64,000 bases of DNA from Variovorax sp. PAMC26660 (GCF_014302995.1 NZ_CP060295.1:4517501-4581500); one strand, 5' to 3'; shown: positions 35,097 to 45,937, numbered from the stretch's first letter. Notes: generated by a model not told the origin, from the sequence alone. Translations and numbers: made by a program.

Positions 35097-37115
35097 TCAA
35101 GCGGACTTGAAGGGCTGTACTTGCTGCCACCAGTTCAACACCTGATCGATCGATTGCTCGATGGAAAGCTGGGAGTTGTCGAGGTGGCGCGCATCCTGCG
35201 CCGGCTTCAGAGGTGCGACGCTGCGGGATGAGTCCCGGGCGTCACGTGCTTCCAAGTCGGAGCGAAGACTGTCGAGTGTAGTCGAAATACCCTTTGAAAT
35301 CAACTGCTTATGGCGCCGCTCGGCGCGCTGGACGGCGCTGGCCGTGAGGTAGACCTTGAGGGTGGCGTCCGGGAAGATCACGGTGCCCATGTCGCGGCCA
35401 TCGGCCACGAGGCCGGGCAGCTGGCGAAAACGCTGCTGCAGGGCCAGAAGGGCCTCTCGCACGGCGGGCAGCGTGGAGACGCGGGAAGCGTCCATGCCGG
35501 CGGCTTCGGTGCGGATTTCGTCGCTGACGTCTTCGCCGGCCAGCAGCACCTTGCCCTCGGTGAACTGCAGGGGCAGGGCGGCCGCGAGTGCGGCAATCTG
35601 CGCTTCGTGCTGCGGATCGGCGCTCAGGCCGGCGCGCCGCATGGCAAGGCCGGTCACGCGGTAGAGCGAGCCCGAATCGAGGTAGTGGTAGCCCAGCAGG
35701 CGCGCCACTTCGGCCGCGAGCGTTCCCTTGCCGGAGGCGGTCGGGCCGTCGATGCAGATCACCGGCACCGCCGCGGCTTCCGCCACCGAGAACAGCGTTT
35801 CGAAGTAGTCGGGGAAGGTCTTGGCAACGCAGTGGGGCTCGAGGATGCGCACGGGCACCCGGGCCGGGTTGAACGCCGCGAGCGAAAAACACATGGCGAC
35901 GCGGTGATCGTCATAGGTGTGGATGCTGGCCGGCAGCCAGCCGCCCTGCGCCAGCGGATGCACGCGGATGAAATCGGGGCCGGCCTCGACCGTGGCGCCC
36001 AGCTTCCTCAGCTCGTTGGCCATGGCGTCGATGCGGTCGGTTTCCTTCACCCGCCAGCTCGCGATGTTGCGCAGGGTGCTGGGGCCGTCGGCGTACAGCG
36101 CCATGACGGCGAGCGTCATCGCCGCGTCGGGGATGTGGTTGGCGTCGAGGTCGATGGCTTTCAGCGGCCAGGCGCCACGGCGCACTTCGAGCCAGTTCGG
36201 GCCGCTGTCGACCTGCGCGCCCATTTGCTGTGCGGCATCGATGAAGCGGATGTCGCCCTGGATCGAATCGACGCCCACGCCTTCGATTCGGATGCCATTT
36301 TGTCCGGATACGCCCGTCGCAATTGCGCCAAGTGCTATGAAATAGCTAGCAGAGGAGGCGTCCGCCTCGACATGGATGTCGCCCGGCGAGCTGTAGTGGC
36401 TGCCGGCCGGAATGGTGAAACGCTCCCAGCCGTCTCGCCGCACCGCGATGCCGAAGCGCGCGAGCAGGTTCAGCGTGATCTCGATGTAGGGCTTGGAGAT
36501 CAGCTCGCCGACCACCTCGATCACGATGTCGTTGCGTGCCGCGAGCGGCAGCGCCAGCAGCAGGGCGGTCAGGAACTGGCTCGACACATCGCCGCGCACG
36601 CGGATCGGCACGTCGAGCACGAGGTCGCTGTGGTCGACCGGATGAATGCGCAGCGGCGGATAGCCGGGGTTGCCGAGGTAGTCGATCTGGCAGCCGAGCT
36701 GAGTCAGTGCATCGACCAGGTCGCCGATCGGACGCTCATGCATGCGCGGCACGCCGCTCAGTTCGAATTCGCCGCCGAGCAGCGACAGGGCCGCCGTCAG
36801 CGGGCGCATCGCGGTGCCGGCGTTGCCCAGGAACAGCGGCAGCAGGGTGGCGTTGGGCTTCAGTTGCCCGCCGAGGCCGGTGATGCGCAGCGTGTTATCG
36901 GCCGGCGCCGGGTCGATGCCGCAGCCGAGCGCGCGCAGGGCGTCGAGCATCACGCGCGTGTCGTCGGAATCGAGCAGGTCGTGGATGGTGGTGGTGCCGC
37001 TGGCGAGCGCGGCCAGCAGCAGCACGCGGTTGGAAATGCTCTTGGAGCCCGGCAGCCGGACCGTGCCGGCGGCGCCGGTGAGGGGCGGAAGGTCGAGGAA
37101 GGCCGTCGAGAACAT
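35097..37115 (-). CDS. aroA-cmk: Bifunctional EPSP synthase / cytidylate kinase (AroA-Cmk fusion)
   Basis: 672 residues in one frame. Residues about 1-440 are 5-enolpyruvylshikimate-3-phosphate synthase: [30 protein letters not shown] and TYDDHRVAM. Residues about 446-672 are cytidylate kinase, beginning [20 protein letters not shown] (P-loop) with YLDSGSLYR and [15 protein letters not shown]. It joins the last common step of aromatic amino acid synthesis to CMP/dCMP phosphorylation. No stop or start separates the parts. The start MFSTAFLDL at 37115 lies one base after the tyrA stop, so translation is coupled; a longer upstream start is unlikely. Confidence 0.96.
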   Translation of the reverse strand: MFSTAFLDLPPLTGAAGTVRLPGSKSISNRVLLLAALASGTTTIHDLLDSDDTRVMLDALRALGCGIDPAPADNTLRITGLGGQLKPNATLLPLFLGNAGTAMRPLTAALSLLGGEFELSGVPRMHERPIGDLVDALTQLGCQIDYLGNPGYPPLRIHPVDHSDLVLDVPIRVRGDVSSQFLTALLLALPLAARNDIVIEVVGELISKPYIEITLNLLARFGIAVRRDGWERFTIPAGSHYSSPGDIHVEADASSASYFIALGAIATGVSGQNGIRIEGVGVDSIQGDIRFIDAAQQMGAQVDSGPNWLEVRRGAWPLKAIDLDANHIPDAAMTLAVMALYADGPSTLRNIASWRVKETDRIDAMANELRKLGATVEAGPDFIRVHPLAQGGWLPASIHTYDDHRVAMCFSLAAFNPARVPVRILEPHCVAKTFPDYFETLFSVAEAAAVPVICIDGPTASGKGTLAAEVARLLGYHYLDSGSLYRVTGLAMRRAGLSADPQHEAQIAALAAALPLQFTEGKVLLAGEDVSDEIRTEAAGMDASRVSTLPAVREALLALQQRFRQLPGLVADGRDMGTVIFPDATLKVYLTASAVQRAERRHKQLISKGISTTLDSLRSDLEARDARDSSRSVAPLKPAQDARHLDNSQLSIEQSIDQVLNWWQQVQPFKSA

Positions 37116-37116
37116 G

Positions 37117-38010
37117 TCAGGAATCCTGCTGGGCCGAGGCGTCGGAATTCGAATTGGGTTTCCACGCTGCACGGGCCTTGCTGGCGGCGGCGATGGATTG
37201 TTCGAGCGCCTGCAGGTCGCCGGCGGCCATCAGTGCTTCGAGGTCTTCCAGTGCCTTTCGGAAGGCTTGCGATTGCAGCAGCACCTGCTCGCGGTTGGCG
37301 AGCAGCACGTCGCGCCACATGACCGGGTCGCTCGCAGCGATGCGCGAGAAGTCGCGAAAGCCCGGGCCCGCGAGGCTCAGGAAGCGGTCGCCTTGCGGCT
37401 GCGCGGTCAAGGCGTTGGTGTATGCAAAGGCCAGCAGGTGCGGCAGATGGCTCACGGCGGCGAAGGCGGCGTCGTGTTCTTCATGCGTCATGGTCACGAC
37501 ATGGGCGCCGATGCCGCTCCAGACCTGCGAAGCCCGCTGCACGTTCGAGCGCAGCGTGGCCTTGACGGGCGTCAGAACAACCTGGCGTCCGGTGAACAGT
37601 GAGGCTTCGGCGTGCTCGATGCCCGAGACTTCCTTGCCGGCGATCGGATGCGCCGGAACGAAATTCGCGAACTGCTTTTGCAGGCCGTTGCGCGCGGCTT
37701 CGATCACGTCGCCCTTGGTCGAGCCGACGTCCATCACCAGCGTTTCGCTCGAAATGCCGTGGCGGATGGCTTTGAACATGGCTTCCGATGCGGCCACGGG
37801 CACAGCCAGCAGCACGAGGTCGGCGCCCGATACGGCGAGCAGCGCGGAAGGCGCCACCACGTCGATCACGCCGAGCTGGCGTGCCCGCTCGGTGGTGGAC
37901 GGCGACTTGCTGTAGCCGACCACGCGTTTCACCAGCTTCGCGCGTTTGAGCGCGAGCGCAAAAGAGCCGCCCATGAGGCCGCAGCCGATCAATCCCAGTT
38001 GCTCGAACAT
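37117..38010 (-). CDS. tyrA: Prephenate dehydrogenase (TyrA)
   Basis: 297 residues. The NAD(P)-binding Rossmann start is [20 protein letters not shown] (residues 2-21). The catalytic region contains [20 protein letters not shown] with the conserved His, and [10 protein letters not shown] is the second helical domain motif. It converts prephenate to 4-hydroxyphenylpyruvate in tyrosine synthesis (or arogenate to tyrosine; specificity not readable). No ACT domain is present. It lies between pheA (14-base gap) and aroA-cmk (1-base gap). Confidence 0.95.
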   Translation of the reverse strand: MFEQLGLIGCGLMGGSFALALKRAKLVKRVVGYSKSPSTTERARQLGVIDVVAPSALLAVSGADLVLLAVPVAASEAMFKAIRHGISSETLVMDVGSTKGDVIEAARNGLQKQFANFVPAHPIAGKEVSGIEHAEASLFTGRQVVLTPVKATLRSNVQRASQVWSGIGAHVVTMTHEEHDAAFAAVSHLPHLLAFAYTNALTAQPQGDRFLSLAGPGFRDFSRIAASDPVMWRDVLLANREQVLLQSQAFRKALEDLEALMAAGDLQALEQSIAAASKARAAWKPNSNSDASAQQDS

Positions 38011-38024
38011 CGTGTCTGTCCGGC

Positions 38025-39146
38025 TCAGGCTTTGACGGGGTAGGCGCCAAGGACCTTGTAGAACGCGCAGAGGCCGCGCAGTTCGGCCAGCGCCGCGGCC
38101 ACGTTGGGCTGCGAAGGATGGCCGTCGAGGTCGATGTAGAAGTAGTACTCCCACTGGCCGGTGCGCGCGGGGCGCGATTCGAAGCGCGTCATCGACACGT
38201 TGTTGGCCTTGAGCGGCACCAGCAGGTCGTGCACCGCGCCGGGCTGGTTCGGCACCGAGACGATCAGGCTCGTGCAGTCGCGGCCCGAGGCCGGCGGCAT
38301 GGCCAGCGTCTGCGGCAGGCAGATCACCGAGAAGCGGGTGCGGTTGTACGAATCGTCCTGGATGGCGTGCGCCACGATGTGCAGGCCAAAGCGCGTGGCG
38401 GCGCGTTCGCCCGCCAGAGCGGCCCAGGCCGGGTTGGTGGCGGCGAGCCGCGCGCCTTCGGCGTTGCTCGACACGGCACGGCGCTCGGCGTTCGGCAGGT
38501 GCTTGGACAGCCAGGTCTGGCATTGGGCCAAGGCTTGCGGATGGGCCAGGACGGCCTCGACGCCTTCGAGCGAGTTGCTGCTGCGCAGGAGATGGTGGCG
38601 CACCAGCAGGCTGACTTCACCGACGACATGCGTGGGCGAATGCAGGAAGAGGTCGAGCGAGCGAGTGACCACGCCTTCGGTCGAGTTCTCGACGCCGACC
38701 ACGCCGTACTGGGCGCTGCCCGCGGCGGTGGCATGAAACACCTCGTCGAAGCTGGCGCAGTAGATCAGGTCGGCTGCGCCACCGAAGTACTCGATGGCGG
38801 CCTGTTCGCAGAAAGTGCCTTCCGGGCCCAGCACGGCCACGCGTTGCGGCGATTCGAGTGCCAGGCAGGCCGACATGATCTCGCGCCAGATGGCGGCCAC
38901 ATGCAGGTCCTTGAGCGGACCCGCATTGCTTTTCTGCATCTTGTCGATGACCGCCGCGACGCGGTCGGGGCGAAAGAACGGCGTGCCTTCGCGCTTCTTG
39001 ACCTCGCCGACCAGTTCGGCCACATGGGCCCGCTCGTTGAGCAGGCTGAGCAGTTGCTGATCGAGCGAGTCGATCTGCACGCGCAGACCGGCAAGGCTTT
39101 CGGAGTTGTCGGGGGAGGAGGGCGGTGTTGGAGCGGAGTCGGTCAT
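38025..39146 (-). CDS. pheA: Bifunctional chorismate mutase / prephenate dehydratase (P-protein)
   Basis: 373 residues. Residues about 18-100 are an AroQ-type chorismate mutase (LRVQIDSLDQQLLSLLNERA). Residues about 105-280 are prephenate dehydratase (VAVLGPEGTFCEQAAIEYFG; TRFSVICLP). The C-terminal ACT regulatory domain has TSLIVSVPNQPGAVHDLLVP and ESRPARTGQWEYYFYIDLDG, the phenylalanine-binding ESRP motif. Feedback inhibition by phenylalanine is therefore likely. It is part of the serC-pheA-tyrA-aroA run. Confidence 0.97.
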   Translation of the reverse strand: MTDSAPTPPSSPDNSESLAGLRVQIDSLDQQLLSLLNERAHVAELVGEVKKREGTPFFRPDRVAAVIDKMQKSNAGPLKDLHVAAIWREIMSACLALESPQRVAVLGPEGTFCEQAAIEYFGGAADLIYCASFDEVFHATAAGSAQYGVVGVENSTEGVVTRSLDLFLHSPTHVVGEVSLLVRHHLLRSSNSLEGVEAVLAHPQALAQCQTWLSKHLPNAERRAVSSNAEGARLAATNPAWAALAGERAATRFGLHIVAHAIQDDSYNRTRFSVICLPQTLAMPPASGRDCTSLIVSVPNQPGAVHDLLVPLKANNVSMTRFESRPARTGQWEYYFYIDLDGHPSQPNVAAALAELRGLCAFYKVLGAYPVKA

Positions 39147-39171
39147 CGGTGCGAGCAGCTAGGGCATGCGC

Positions 39172-40302
39172 CTAGGCATGCGATCGCGCGAATTCTCGCA
39201 TGTAGCCCACGAGTGCCTGCACCCCTGCCAGCGGCATGGCGTTGTAAATGCTGGCGCGCATGCCGCCGACCGACTTGTGGCCCTTGAGCTGCAACAGGCC
39301 GGCTTCGCGCGCACCGGCCAGGAAGGCCTCGTTGCGGCCCTCGTCGGCCAGGAAGAACGGCACGTTCATGCGCGAGCGGCAGTTCGCATCGATCCGGTTG
39401 GCGTAGAAGTCGGAGCTGTCGATGAAGTCGTACAGCAGCTTCGCCTTTGCGATGTTGCGCTGCTCCATGGCGGCAATGCCGGTGAGGTCGCCCTCGGTCT
39501 GCTGAAGCAGCCACTGGAACGTGAGCCCCGCCATGTAGATGCCCCAGGTCGGTGGGGTGTTGTACATGGACTTGTTGTCGGCCACGGTCTTGTAGTTGAA
39601 TGCGCTCGGGCAGATCTCGAGCGCATGGCCGAGCAGGTCGTCGCGCACGACAACGATCGTCAGGCCGGCCGGGCCGAGGTTCTTCTGGGCACCGCCGAAG
39701 GCAAGGCCCACGCGAGTCCAGTCGACGCTGCGCGAGGCGACGTGCGACGAGAAATCGATGACGAGCGGTGCGTTGCTGCCGAGCGCGGCAAGGTCGGGCA
39801 ACTGCTGGAATTCGATGCCGTTGATGGTCTCGTTGCTGCACACGTGCACGTACGAGGCGTCCTTGCTGAGCTGCCAGGTCGAGGGATCGGGCAGTTGGGT
39901 GTGCTGGTTGTCGGCGTTGCTTGCTGCAACGCGCGCGGCGCAGTAGCGCTGCGCTTCCTTGTGCGACTTGACGCTCCAGCTGCCGGTGATCACGAAGTCG
40001 GCGGTTTTGCCGCGCGACAGGTTCATCGGGACGATGGCGTTTTCGCCAAGTCCGCCACCCTGCATGAACAGGATGTGGAAATGAGAGGGCACGGCCAGCA
40101 GCGTGCGGATGTCGGCTTCGGCCTGCGTACAGATGGCGCCGAATTCCTTGCCGCGATGGCTCATTTCCATCACGCTCATGCCGCTGCCTTGCCAGTCAAG
40201 CATTTCGGAGGCAGCGCGTTGCAGCACCGCCTCCGGCATGGCAGCCGGGCCGGCCGAAAAGTTGTAGGGGCGCTTGCCGGCCGGCGTCTGCTGCTGGATC
40301 AC
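39172..40302 (-). CDS. serC: Phosphoserine aminotransferase
   Basis: 376 residues, class V aminotransferase. The N-terminus [18 protein letters not shown] is diagnostic, and the PLP-binding lysine lies in [13 protein letters not shown] (near residue 207). It makes 3-phosphoserine for serine synthesis and acts in pyridoxal phosphate synthesis. It is placed between the DUF2059 gene (6-base gap) and pheA, in the conserved serC-pheA order. Confidence 0.97.
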   Translation of the reverse strand: MIQQQTPAGKRPYNFSAGPAAMPEAVLQRAASEMLDWQGSGMSVMEMSHRGKEFGAICTQAEADIRTLLAVPSHFHILFMQGGGLGENAIVPMNLSRGKTADFVITGSWSVKSHKEAQRYCAARVAASNADNQHTQLPDPSTWQLSKDASYVHVCSNETINGIEFQQLPDLAALGSNAPLVIDFSSHVASRSVDWTRVGLAFGGAQKNLGPAGLTIVVVRDDLLGHALEICPSAFNYKTVADNKSMYNTPPTWGIYMAGLTFQWLLQQTEGDLTGIAAMEQRNIAKAKLLYDFIDSSDFYANRIDANCRSRMNVPFFLADEGRNEAFLAGAREAGLLQLKGHKSVGGMRASIYNAMPLAGVQALVGYMREFARSHA

Positions 40303-40308
40303 GTTGCT

Positions 40309-40890
40309 TTACTTCTTGGCTGGTGCCTTGGCAGGGGCCTTGGCGGGTGCGGCAGGTGCTTCAGTGGGGGCACCCAGTGCCTTGGCGACGTTTTCGTCGA
40401 GTGCGCGCATCTTGGGCTCGATGGTGGCGCGCGTTTCGGACACGAGCTTTTCCGTCAGTGCGGTTTGCATCTTCGGATTCAGGTCCTGGTACTTCTTGCT
40501 GAGGGGCGAGTTGATCCAGGCCAGCAGTTGCTTGAGTTCGTCTTCGCTGAAGTTCTGCTCGAGCAGCGGGGTCAGGGCGCCAGGTGCCAGTTGCACGGCC
40601 TTGTCGCGCACGACCGGGTAGGCGTCGTCGAAGTACTTCTTGAGCTCGGCGTCGGCAGCCTTGGCAGCGGCTTCGCGCTTGGCTTCCGGCACTTGCGTCT
40701 GCAGGTACTGCGAGCCGGCTTGCGCGATCGGGGCGCTCGATTGCTCGACCAGTCCGCGTGCCAGCGATTCGATGCCGGGGCGCTGGATGTCGATGAACTG
40801 CTTGATCATCGTGGCCTTGTCCTGGGCCATGGCAGCCATGGAGCTGCTGGCAAGGGCTACCGTCAGAAGTGCGAGTTTGATTTTTTTCAC
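40309..40890 (-). CDS. DUF2059 periplasmic protein
   Basis: 193 residues. Signal peptide [20 protein letters not shown] (cleavage near AMAQ), then a helical DUF2059 domain ([20 protein letters not shown]) and a [14 protein letters not shown] tail. The function is unknown. Its start overlaps the gyrA stop by four bases (ATGA) and it precedes serC closely, so it is co-transcribed with both. The lysine/proline/alanine tail resembles that of the ComEA-like protein. Confidence 0.88.
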   Translation of the reverse strand: MKKIKLALLTVALASSSMAAMAQDKATMIKQFIDIQRPGIESLARGLVEQSSAPIAQAGSQYLQTQVPEAKREAAAKAADAELKKYFDDAYPVVRDKAVQLAPGALTPLLEQNFSEDELKQLLAWINSPLSKKYQDLNPKMQTALTEKLVSETRATIEPKMRALDENVAKALGAPTEAPAAPAKAPAKAPAKK

Positions 40891-43532
40891 TGAGGATTCT
40901 CCGTTGAAGATGTGGAAGTATCGTCTGCGTCAGGCTCACTCTCGCCGTTCGCGTCGTTTTCGACGATACGTTGTAGCCCGCTGAGTTTGGCGCCTTCGTC
41001 GAGTCCGATCAGCGTGACGCCCTGCGTCGCGCGACCCAATTCGCGAATCTCGGCAACCCGGGTGCGCACAAGCACGCCCTTGTCGGTGATGAGCATGATC
41101 TCATCATCCGCATGCACAAGAGTGGCGGCAACGACCTTGCCGTTGCGCTCACTCTGTTGAATCGCGATCATGCCTTTGGTTCCACGGCCGTGGCGCGTGT
41201 ATTCCGTAATGCTTGTTCGCTTTCCGTAACCGTTTTCCGTGGCGGTGAGCACGCTTTGCTGCTCGTCCTCGGCCACCAGCATCGCGATCACGCCCTGTCC
41301 CGGATCGAGCGACATGCCGCGCACACCGCGAGCGTTGCGGCCCAGCGGGCGGACGTCGTCCTCGGCGAAACGCACGGCCTTGCCGCCGTCGCTGAAGAGC
41401 ATCACGTCGTGCTTGCCGTCGGTCAGCGCGGCGCCGATCAGGTAGTCGCCGTCGTCGAGGTTGACGGCAATGATGCCGCCCTTGCGCGGGTTGTTGAATT
41501 CATCGAGCGCGGTCTTCTTGACCGTGCCCATCGAGGTCGACATGAACACGTACTGGTCGGCCGGGAAGTTGCGCTTCTCGCCGGTCAGCGCGAGTGCGAC
41601 GTTGATCTTCTCGCCTTCCTGCAGCGGGAACATGTTGACGATCGGCCGGCCGCGCGAGCCGCGCGAACCCGCAGGCACTTCCCACACCTTGAGCCAGTAC
41701 AGCCGGCCACGGTTCGAGAAGCACAGGATGTAGTCGTGCGTGTTGGCGATGAAGAGCTGGTCGATCCAGTCGTCATCCTTGGTCGATGTGGCCTGCTTGC
41801 CGCGCCCGCCGCGTTTTTGAGCACGGTATTCGCCCAGGGGCTGGCTCTTGATGTAGCCGCTGTGCGAGAGCGTCACCACCATGTCGGTCGGGGTGATCAG
41901 GTCTTCGGTCGAGAGGTCGAAAGCGCTGTGCTCGACCAGGCTGCGGCGGGCGCCGAGCTTCGACTGGCCGAACTCCTGCTTGGTCTCGGTGAGTTCGTCG
42001 CCAATGATGGTGGAGACGCGCTCGGGCTTGGCCAGGATGTCGAGCAGATCGTCGATCTCCGCCATGACTTCCTTGTACTCGACAACGATCTTGTCTTGCT
42101 CGAGGCCGGTCAGGCGTTGCAGACGCATCTGCAGGATTTCCTGGGCTTGCGTTTCCGACAGGCGATAGAGGCCATCGCCGCCCATGCCGTACTCGCGCTC
42201 AAGGCCTTCGGGGCGGTAGTCGTCGGCGTTGATCACGCCGCCATCGGCGCGTGAACGCGTGAGCATTTCGCGCACCAGCTTGCTGTCCCAGGCGCGGGTC
42301 ATGAGCTCGGCCTTGGCGACCGGTGGGGTGGGCGACTCGCGGATGATGCGGATGAACTCGTCGATGTTGGCCAGCGCCACCGCCAGGCCTTCGAGCACAT
42401 GGCCGCGTTCGCGGGCCTTGCGCAGCGTGAAGACGGTGCGGCGTGTGACCACTTCGCGGCGGTGCTGCAGGAAGACCTCGATCAGGTCCTTCAGGTTGCA
42501 CAGCTTGGGCTGGCCATTGATCAGCGCCACCATGTTGATGCCGAAGGTGTCCTGCAGCTGGGTCTGCTTGTAAAGGTTGTTGAGCACAACCTCTGGCACT
42601 TCGCCGCGCTTGAGCTCGATCACCAGGCGCATGCCCGACTTGTCGGACTCGTCCTGGATGTGGCTGATGCCTTCGATTTTCTTCTCGTGCACCAGCTCGG
42701 CCATGCGCTCCTGCAGCGTTTTCTTGTTGACCTGGTAGGGCAGCTCGTCAACGATGATCGCCTGGCGCTGGCCACGGTCGATGTCCTCGAAGTGGCATTT
42801 GGCGCGCATCACGACCTTGCCGCGGCCGGTGCGGTAGCCGTCCTTCACGCCGTTGATGCCGTAGATGATGCCGGCTGTGGGGAAGTCGGGCGCCGGGATG
42901 ATTTCCATCAGCTCGTCGATGCTGGCTTGTGGGTTGCGCAGCAGGTGCAGGCAGGCGTCCACCACCTCGTTCAGATTGTGCGGCGGAATATTGGTGGCCA
43001 TGCCGACCGCAATACCGCCTGAACCATTCACCAGCAAATTCGGTAACCGGCTGGGCAAGACTCTTGGCTCTTTTTCGGAGCCGTCGTAATTGTCCTGAAA
43101 ATCGACAGTTTCCTTGTCGATATCGCCCAGCATTTCATGCGCAATTTTGGACAGCCGGATTTCCGTATAACGCATTGCGGCTGCGTTGTCTCCATCGACA
43201 GAACCGAAGTTGCCCTGGCCGTCGACCAGCATGTGGCGCATGGAGAAGTCCTGCGCCAACCGCACGATGGTGTCGTAGACCGACTGGTCGCCGTGCGGGT
43301 GGTATTTACCGATCACGTCACCGACGATACGGGCCGACTTCTTGTACGGCCGGTTCCAGTCGTTGTTCAGTTCGTGCATGGCGAACAGGACGCGCCGGTG
43401 CACGGGCTTGAGGCCATCGCGCGCATCGGGAAGCGCCCGGCCCACGATGACGCTCATGGCGTAATCGAGATAGCTGCTGCGCATTTCCTCTTCGAGACTG
43501 ATGGGCAGGGTTTCTTTGGCGAAGGAGGTCAT
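40887..43532 (-). CDS. gyrA: DNA gyrase subunit A
   Basis: 881 residues. The breakage-reunion domain starts [20 protein letters not shown], with catalytic Tyr122 in AAAMRYTE, and is followed by the six-bladed C-terminal wrapping domain with the GyrA box QKRGGRGK. Numbering matches E. coli through the quinolone-resistance region, which reads G81-D82-Q83-S84-V85-Y86-D87: position 83 is Gln, where E. coli has Ser. A longer upstream start is possible in frame but adds a non-family arginine-rich segment. It is the first gene of the supraoperon and divergent from ompA. Confidence 0.98.
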   Translation of the reverse strand: MTSFAKETLPISLEEEMRSSYLDYAMSVIVGRALPDARDGLKPVHRRVLFAMHELNNDWNRPYKKSARIVGDVIGKYHPHGDQSVYDTIVRLAQDFSMRHMLVDGQGNFGSVDGDNAAAMRYTEIRLSKIAHEMLGDIDKETVDFQDNYDGSEKEPRVLPSRLPNLLVNGSGGIAVGMATNIPPHNLNEVVDACLHLLRNPQASIDELMEIIPAPDFPTAGIIYGINGVKDGYRTGRGKVVMRAKCHFEDIDRGQRQAIIVDELPYQVNKKTLQERMAELVHEKKIEGISHIQDESDKSGMRLVIELKRGEVPEVVLNNLYKQTQLQDTFGINMVALINGQPKLCNLKDLIEVFLQHRREVVTRRTVFTLRKARERGHVLEGLAVALANIDEFIRIIRESPTPPVAKAELMTRAWDSKLVREMLTRSRADGGVINADDYRPEGLEREYGMGGDGLYRLSETQAQEILQMRLQRLTGLEQDKIVVEYKEVMAEIDDLLDILAKPERVSTIIGDELTETKQEFGQSKLGARRSLVEHSAFDLSTEDLITPTDMVVTLSHSGYIKSQPLGEYRAQKRGGRGKQATSTKDDDWIDQLFIANTHDYILCFSNRGRLYWLKVWEVPAGSRGSRGRPIVNMFPLQEGEKINVALALTGEKRNFPADQYVFMSTSMGTVKKTALDEFNNPRKGGIIAVNLDDGDYLIGAALTDGKHDVMLFSDGGKAVRFAEDDVRPLGRNARGVRGMSLDPGQGVIAMLVAEDEQQSVLTATENGYGKRTSITEYTRHGRGTKGMIAIQQSERNGKVVAATLVHADDEIMLITDKGVLVRTRVAEIRELGRATQGVTLIGLDEGAKLSGLQRIVENDANGESEPDADDTSTSSTENPQ

Positions 43533-43718
43533 GAGCGAGAGGCTGGCGGCAGGAAGGCGAAATTTTACGCTGTGAGGGGTGTCGCACCGCCGCAACACTA
43601 GGCGGCTATTCCGCCTCCGTCCTACGCTTCGGGGGCGTCCAGCGGCCTGTTTGCCAAAGACCCTATGGCACAATCGCCTCAACGTTTTGGGTGGTGGTCA
43701 CTTAAAGCGTCCTTGATT

Positions 43719-43740
43719 CGCAGCGCGGCTGCGGCTTTTT
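43719..43740 (+). promoter_or_regulatory. 5'-UTR stem-loop of ompA
   Basis: CGCAGC, loop GCG, GCTGCG, then GCTTTTT, ending 16 bases before the ompA ATG and just ahead of the ribosome site AAGAGGAG. It could be an attenuator-like terminator or a stabilising 5' hairpin like that known for E. coli ompA mRNA. Function is inferred from structure only. Confidence 0.5.
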
Positions 43741-43756
43741 CCCCAAGAGGAGAACC

Positions 43757-44407
43757 ATGAAGAAACTGAATAAAGTGGCGATGATGTTTGCAGTCGCTGC
43801 GCTCGCCACTGCCGCCGGCGCGCAGACCCGTGTCACCGCTGCTGATGGCGGTCCTACGATCGACAACTGGCAAAACGGCACCGGCGAGCTGGTCTGGAAG
43901 AACGGCACCAACGAACTGTGCTGGCGTGATGCCAACTGGACGCCGGCTACTGCCGCCGCCGGTTGCGACGGCGCTCTGGTTCCGGCCGCTCCTGCTGCCG
44001 TGGCTCCGACCCCTGGCGCTCCGGTTGCTCCGGGTGCACCGCAAGTCGCCGCCAACAAGGTGACCTTCGCTGCTGACGCATTCTTCGACTTCGACAAGTC
44101 GGTTCTGAAGCCTGAAGGTCGCGCCAAGCTGACCGACCTGGTTGAGAAGATCCGTGGCGTCAACCTCGAAGTGATCATCGCTGTGGGCCATACCGACTCG
44201 ATCGGCACGGTGCCTTACAACCAGCGTCTGTCGGTGCGTCGCGCTGAAGCCGTCAAGGCCTTCCTGGTCTCGAAGGGCATCGAACGCAACCGCGTTTACA
44301 CCGAAGGCAAGGGCAAGTCGCAACCTGTGGCTGACAACAAGACCAAGGAAGGTCGCGCCAAGAATCGTCGCGTTGAAATCGAAGTGGTCGGCACCCGCGC
44401 CAACTAA
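43757..44407 (+). CDS. OmpA family peptidoglycan-binding outer-membrane protein
   Basis: 216 residues. Signal peptide MKKLNKVAMMFAVAALATAA (cleavage near AGA/Q). A short tryptophan-containing N-terminal region with two cysteines and a Pro/Ala linker follows, then an OmpA C-terminal domain (FFDFDKSVLKPEGRAKLTDL; VGHTDSIGTVPYNQRLSVRR). It lacks an eight-stranded barrel, so it may be anchored in another way or be partly periplasmic. A strong ribosome site (AAGAGGAG), biased codons and a strong terminator suggest high expression. Confidence 0.93.
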   Translation: MKKLNKVAMMFAVAALATAAGAQTRVTAADGGPTIDNWQNGTGELVWKNGTNELCWRDANWTPATAAAGCDGALVPAAPAAVAPTPGAPVAPGAPQVAANKVTFAADAFFDFDKSVLKPEGRAKLTDLVEKIRGVNLEVIIAVGHTDSIGTVPYNQRLSVRRAEAVKAFLVSKGIERNRVYTEGKGKSQPVADNKTKEGRAKNRRVEIEVVGTRAN

Positions 44408-44424
44408 TCGATCGATTCCATCGA

Positions 44425-44457
44425 TGAAAAAAACCCCGCTTTGGCGGGGTTTTTTTA
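44425..44457 (+). terminator. Rho-independent terminator after ompA
   Basis: An A-run, ACCCCGC-TTT-GGCGGGGT and a long T-run, 18 bases after the ompA stop. The A-run means it could also stop minus-strand transcripts. Confidence 0.9.
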
Positions 44458-44543
44458 TGCCTGGCGAATTAACACTCGATCGCTTGTCAAAGCCTGCTGG
44501 ATGTTTGTGGGCCGTTGCCCGTTGCCCGTTTCATAATCGCTGT

Positions 44544-45272
44544 ATGACAGAAAACGTGAATGCCGACCCGGCTGAACTGGCCAAGTTTTCAGAGCTTGCG
44601 CATCGGTGGTGGGATTTGGAGAGTGAATTCCGCCCATTGCATGAAATCAATCCATTGCGTCTTGAGTGGATCGACGGTATTGCGCCTATCTCACAACGTC
44701 GTGTGCTGGATATCGGCTGTGGCGGCGGAATCCTGGCTGACTCGATGGCGCGAAAGGGCGCCGAGGTGCTGGGCATCGACTTGGCGGGCAAGGCGCTCAA
44801 GGTTGCCCAGTTGCATGCCCTCGAGGCCGGCACGCGCGGCGTCAAGTACCGCGAGATCAGTGCCGAAGCACTGGCCGCTGAACAGCCCGGCAGCTTTGAC
44901 GTCGTCACATGCATGGAAATGCTTGAGCACGTGCCACAGCCGGCCTCGGTAGTCCAGGCCTGTGCCACGCTGGTAAAGCCGGGCGGCTGGGTGTTTCTCT
45001 CGACGATCAACCGCAATCTGAAGGCCTTCATGCTTGCGATCGTGGGGGCTGAATATGTTCTTGGCATGCTGCCGCGCGGAACCCATGAGTATCCGAAGCT
45101 GATTCGCCCGAGTGAGCTTGCCGCCTACTGCCGCGCAGCCGGACTGGACCTGCGGGCTACCCGCGGCATGGAACACAACCCGTTGACCCGGCGCTACTGG
45201 CTCAGCGCCGACACCAGTGTCAACTACATGTTTGCGACGCAAAAGCCACCACTGCCAGGTTCGCAGGGATGA
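44544..45272 (+). CDS. ubiG: Ubiquinone biosynthesis O-methyltransferase UbiG
   Basis: 242 residues. SAM-binding motif I is VLDIGCGGGILADSMARKGA (about 54-73). Other UbiG features are FSELAHRWWDLESEFRPLHE near the start and HEYPKLIRPSELAAYCRAAG. It performs the two O-methylations of the ubiquinone head group. The ATG at 44544 gives the normal N-terminus MTENVNADPAELAKF; an upstream start would cross the ompA terminator. It overlaps gph by four bases. Confidence 0.95.
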   Translation: MTENVNADPAELAKFSELAHRWWDLESEFRPLHEINPLRLEWIDGIAPISQRRVLDIGCGGGILADSMARKGAEVLGIDLAGKALKVAQLHALEAGTRGVKYREISAEALAAEQPGSFDVVTCMEMLEHVPQPASVVQACATLVKPGGWVFLSTINRNLKAFMLAIVGAEYVLGMLPRGTHEYPKLIRPSELAAYCRAAGLDLRATRGMEHNPLTRRYWLSADTSVNYMFATQKPPLPGSQG

Positions 45273-45937
45273 AAAATGCTTCGACGCAAGCCGTGCTGTT
45301 CGATCTGGACGGCACGCTGATAGACAGCGCTCCCGACCTGGGTGCTGCAGCCGACAAGATGCGTACCGATCGAGGCTTGGCCTCGTATCCGTTGGAGCGC
45401 TACAGGCCGATGGCCGGCGCCGGTGCGCGCGGCATGCTCGGTGTGGCGTTCGGCATCACGCCAGAGGCGCCTGAGTTTGCCGAACTGCGAGAAGAGTTCT
45501 TCGTTGCCTACGAGCGGCGCATGCTGCTGAACACGCATGTGTTCGATGGTGTCCACATGCTGATCGAGGCGCTTCAAGAGCGTGGTCTGCTCTGGGGTGT
45601 CGTTACCAACAAGTCGGCCCGTTTCACCGATCCGCTGACGAGTGCCATACCGCTATTTGCCACGGCCCGTGCGATCGTGAGCGGTGACACCACGCCTTTC
45701 TCCAAGCCGCATCCAGAGCCTTTACATGAAGCGGCGCGCCGGTTGGGCGTCGCTTCCAACGTATGTATCTACGTGGGCGACGACGAGCGCGACATCATCG
45801 CCGGCCGTGCCGCGGGTATGCGAACCGTCGCGGCCGCCTACGGCTACATGGGCTCGCAGGCCGATGCTGTGCTCTGGAAGGCCGACGCCTCAATCTCTTC
45901 GCCCCTCGAGCTCTTGAAGTTCCTCAATAGCGCCTAA
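45269..45937 (+). CDS. gph: Phosphoglycolate phosphatase (HAD-IA family)
   Basis: 222 residues of the haloacid dehalogenase superfamily. Motif I is LFDLDGTLIDSAPDLG (Asp nucleophile near residue 12), motif II TNKSARF, motif III/IV KPHPEPL and YVGDDERDIIAG. It removes 2-phosphoglycolate formed in DNA repair or oxidation. The ubiG-gph pair is a common order in proteobacteria. Its 3' end overlaps the ssrA promoter. Confidence 0.92.
   Translation: MKNASTQAVLFDLDGTLIDSAPDLGAAADKMRTDRGLASYPLERYRPMAGAGARGMLGVAFGITPEAPEFAELREEFFVAYERRMLLNTHVFDGVHMLIEALQERGLLWGVVTNKSARFTDPLTSAIPLFATARAIVSGDTTPFSKPHPEPLHEAARRLGVASNVCIYVGDDERDIIAGRAAGMRTVAAAYGYMGSQADAVLWKADASISSPLELLKFLNSA

Noticed and set aside
43651..43674. 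TTGCCA and CACAAT as an ompA promoter
   Set aside because: The spacer is only 12 bases, too short for a sigma-70 promoter.
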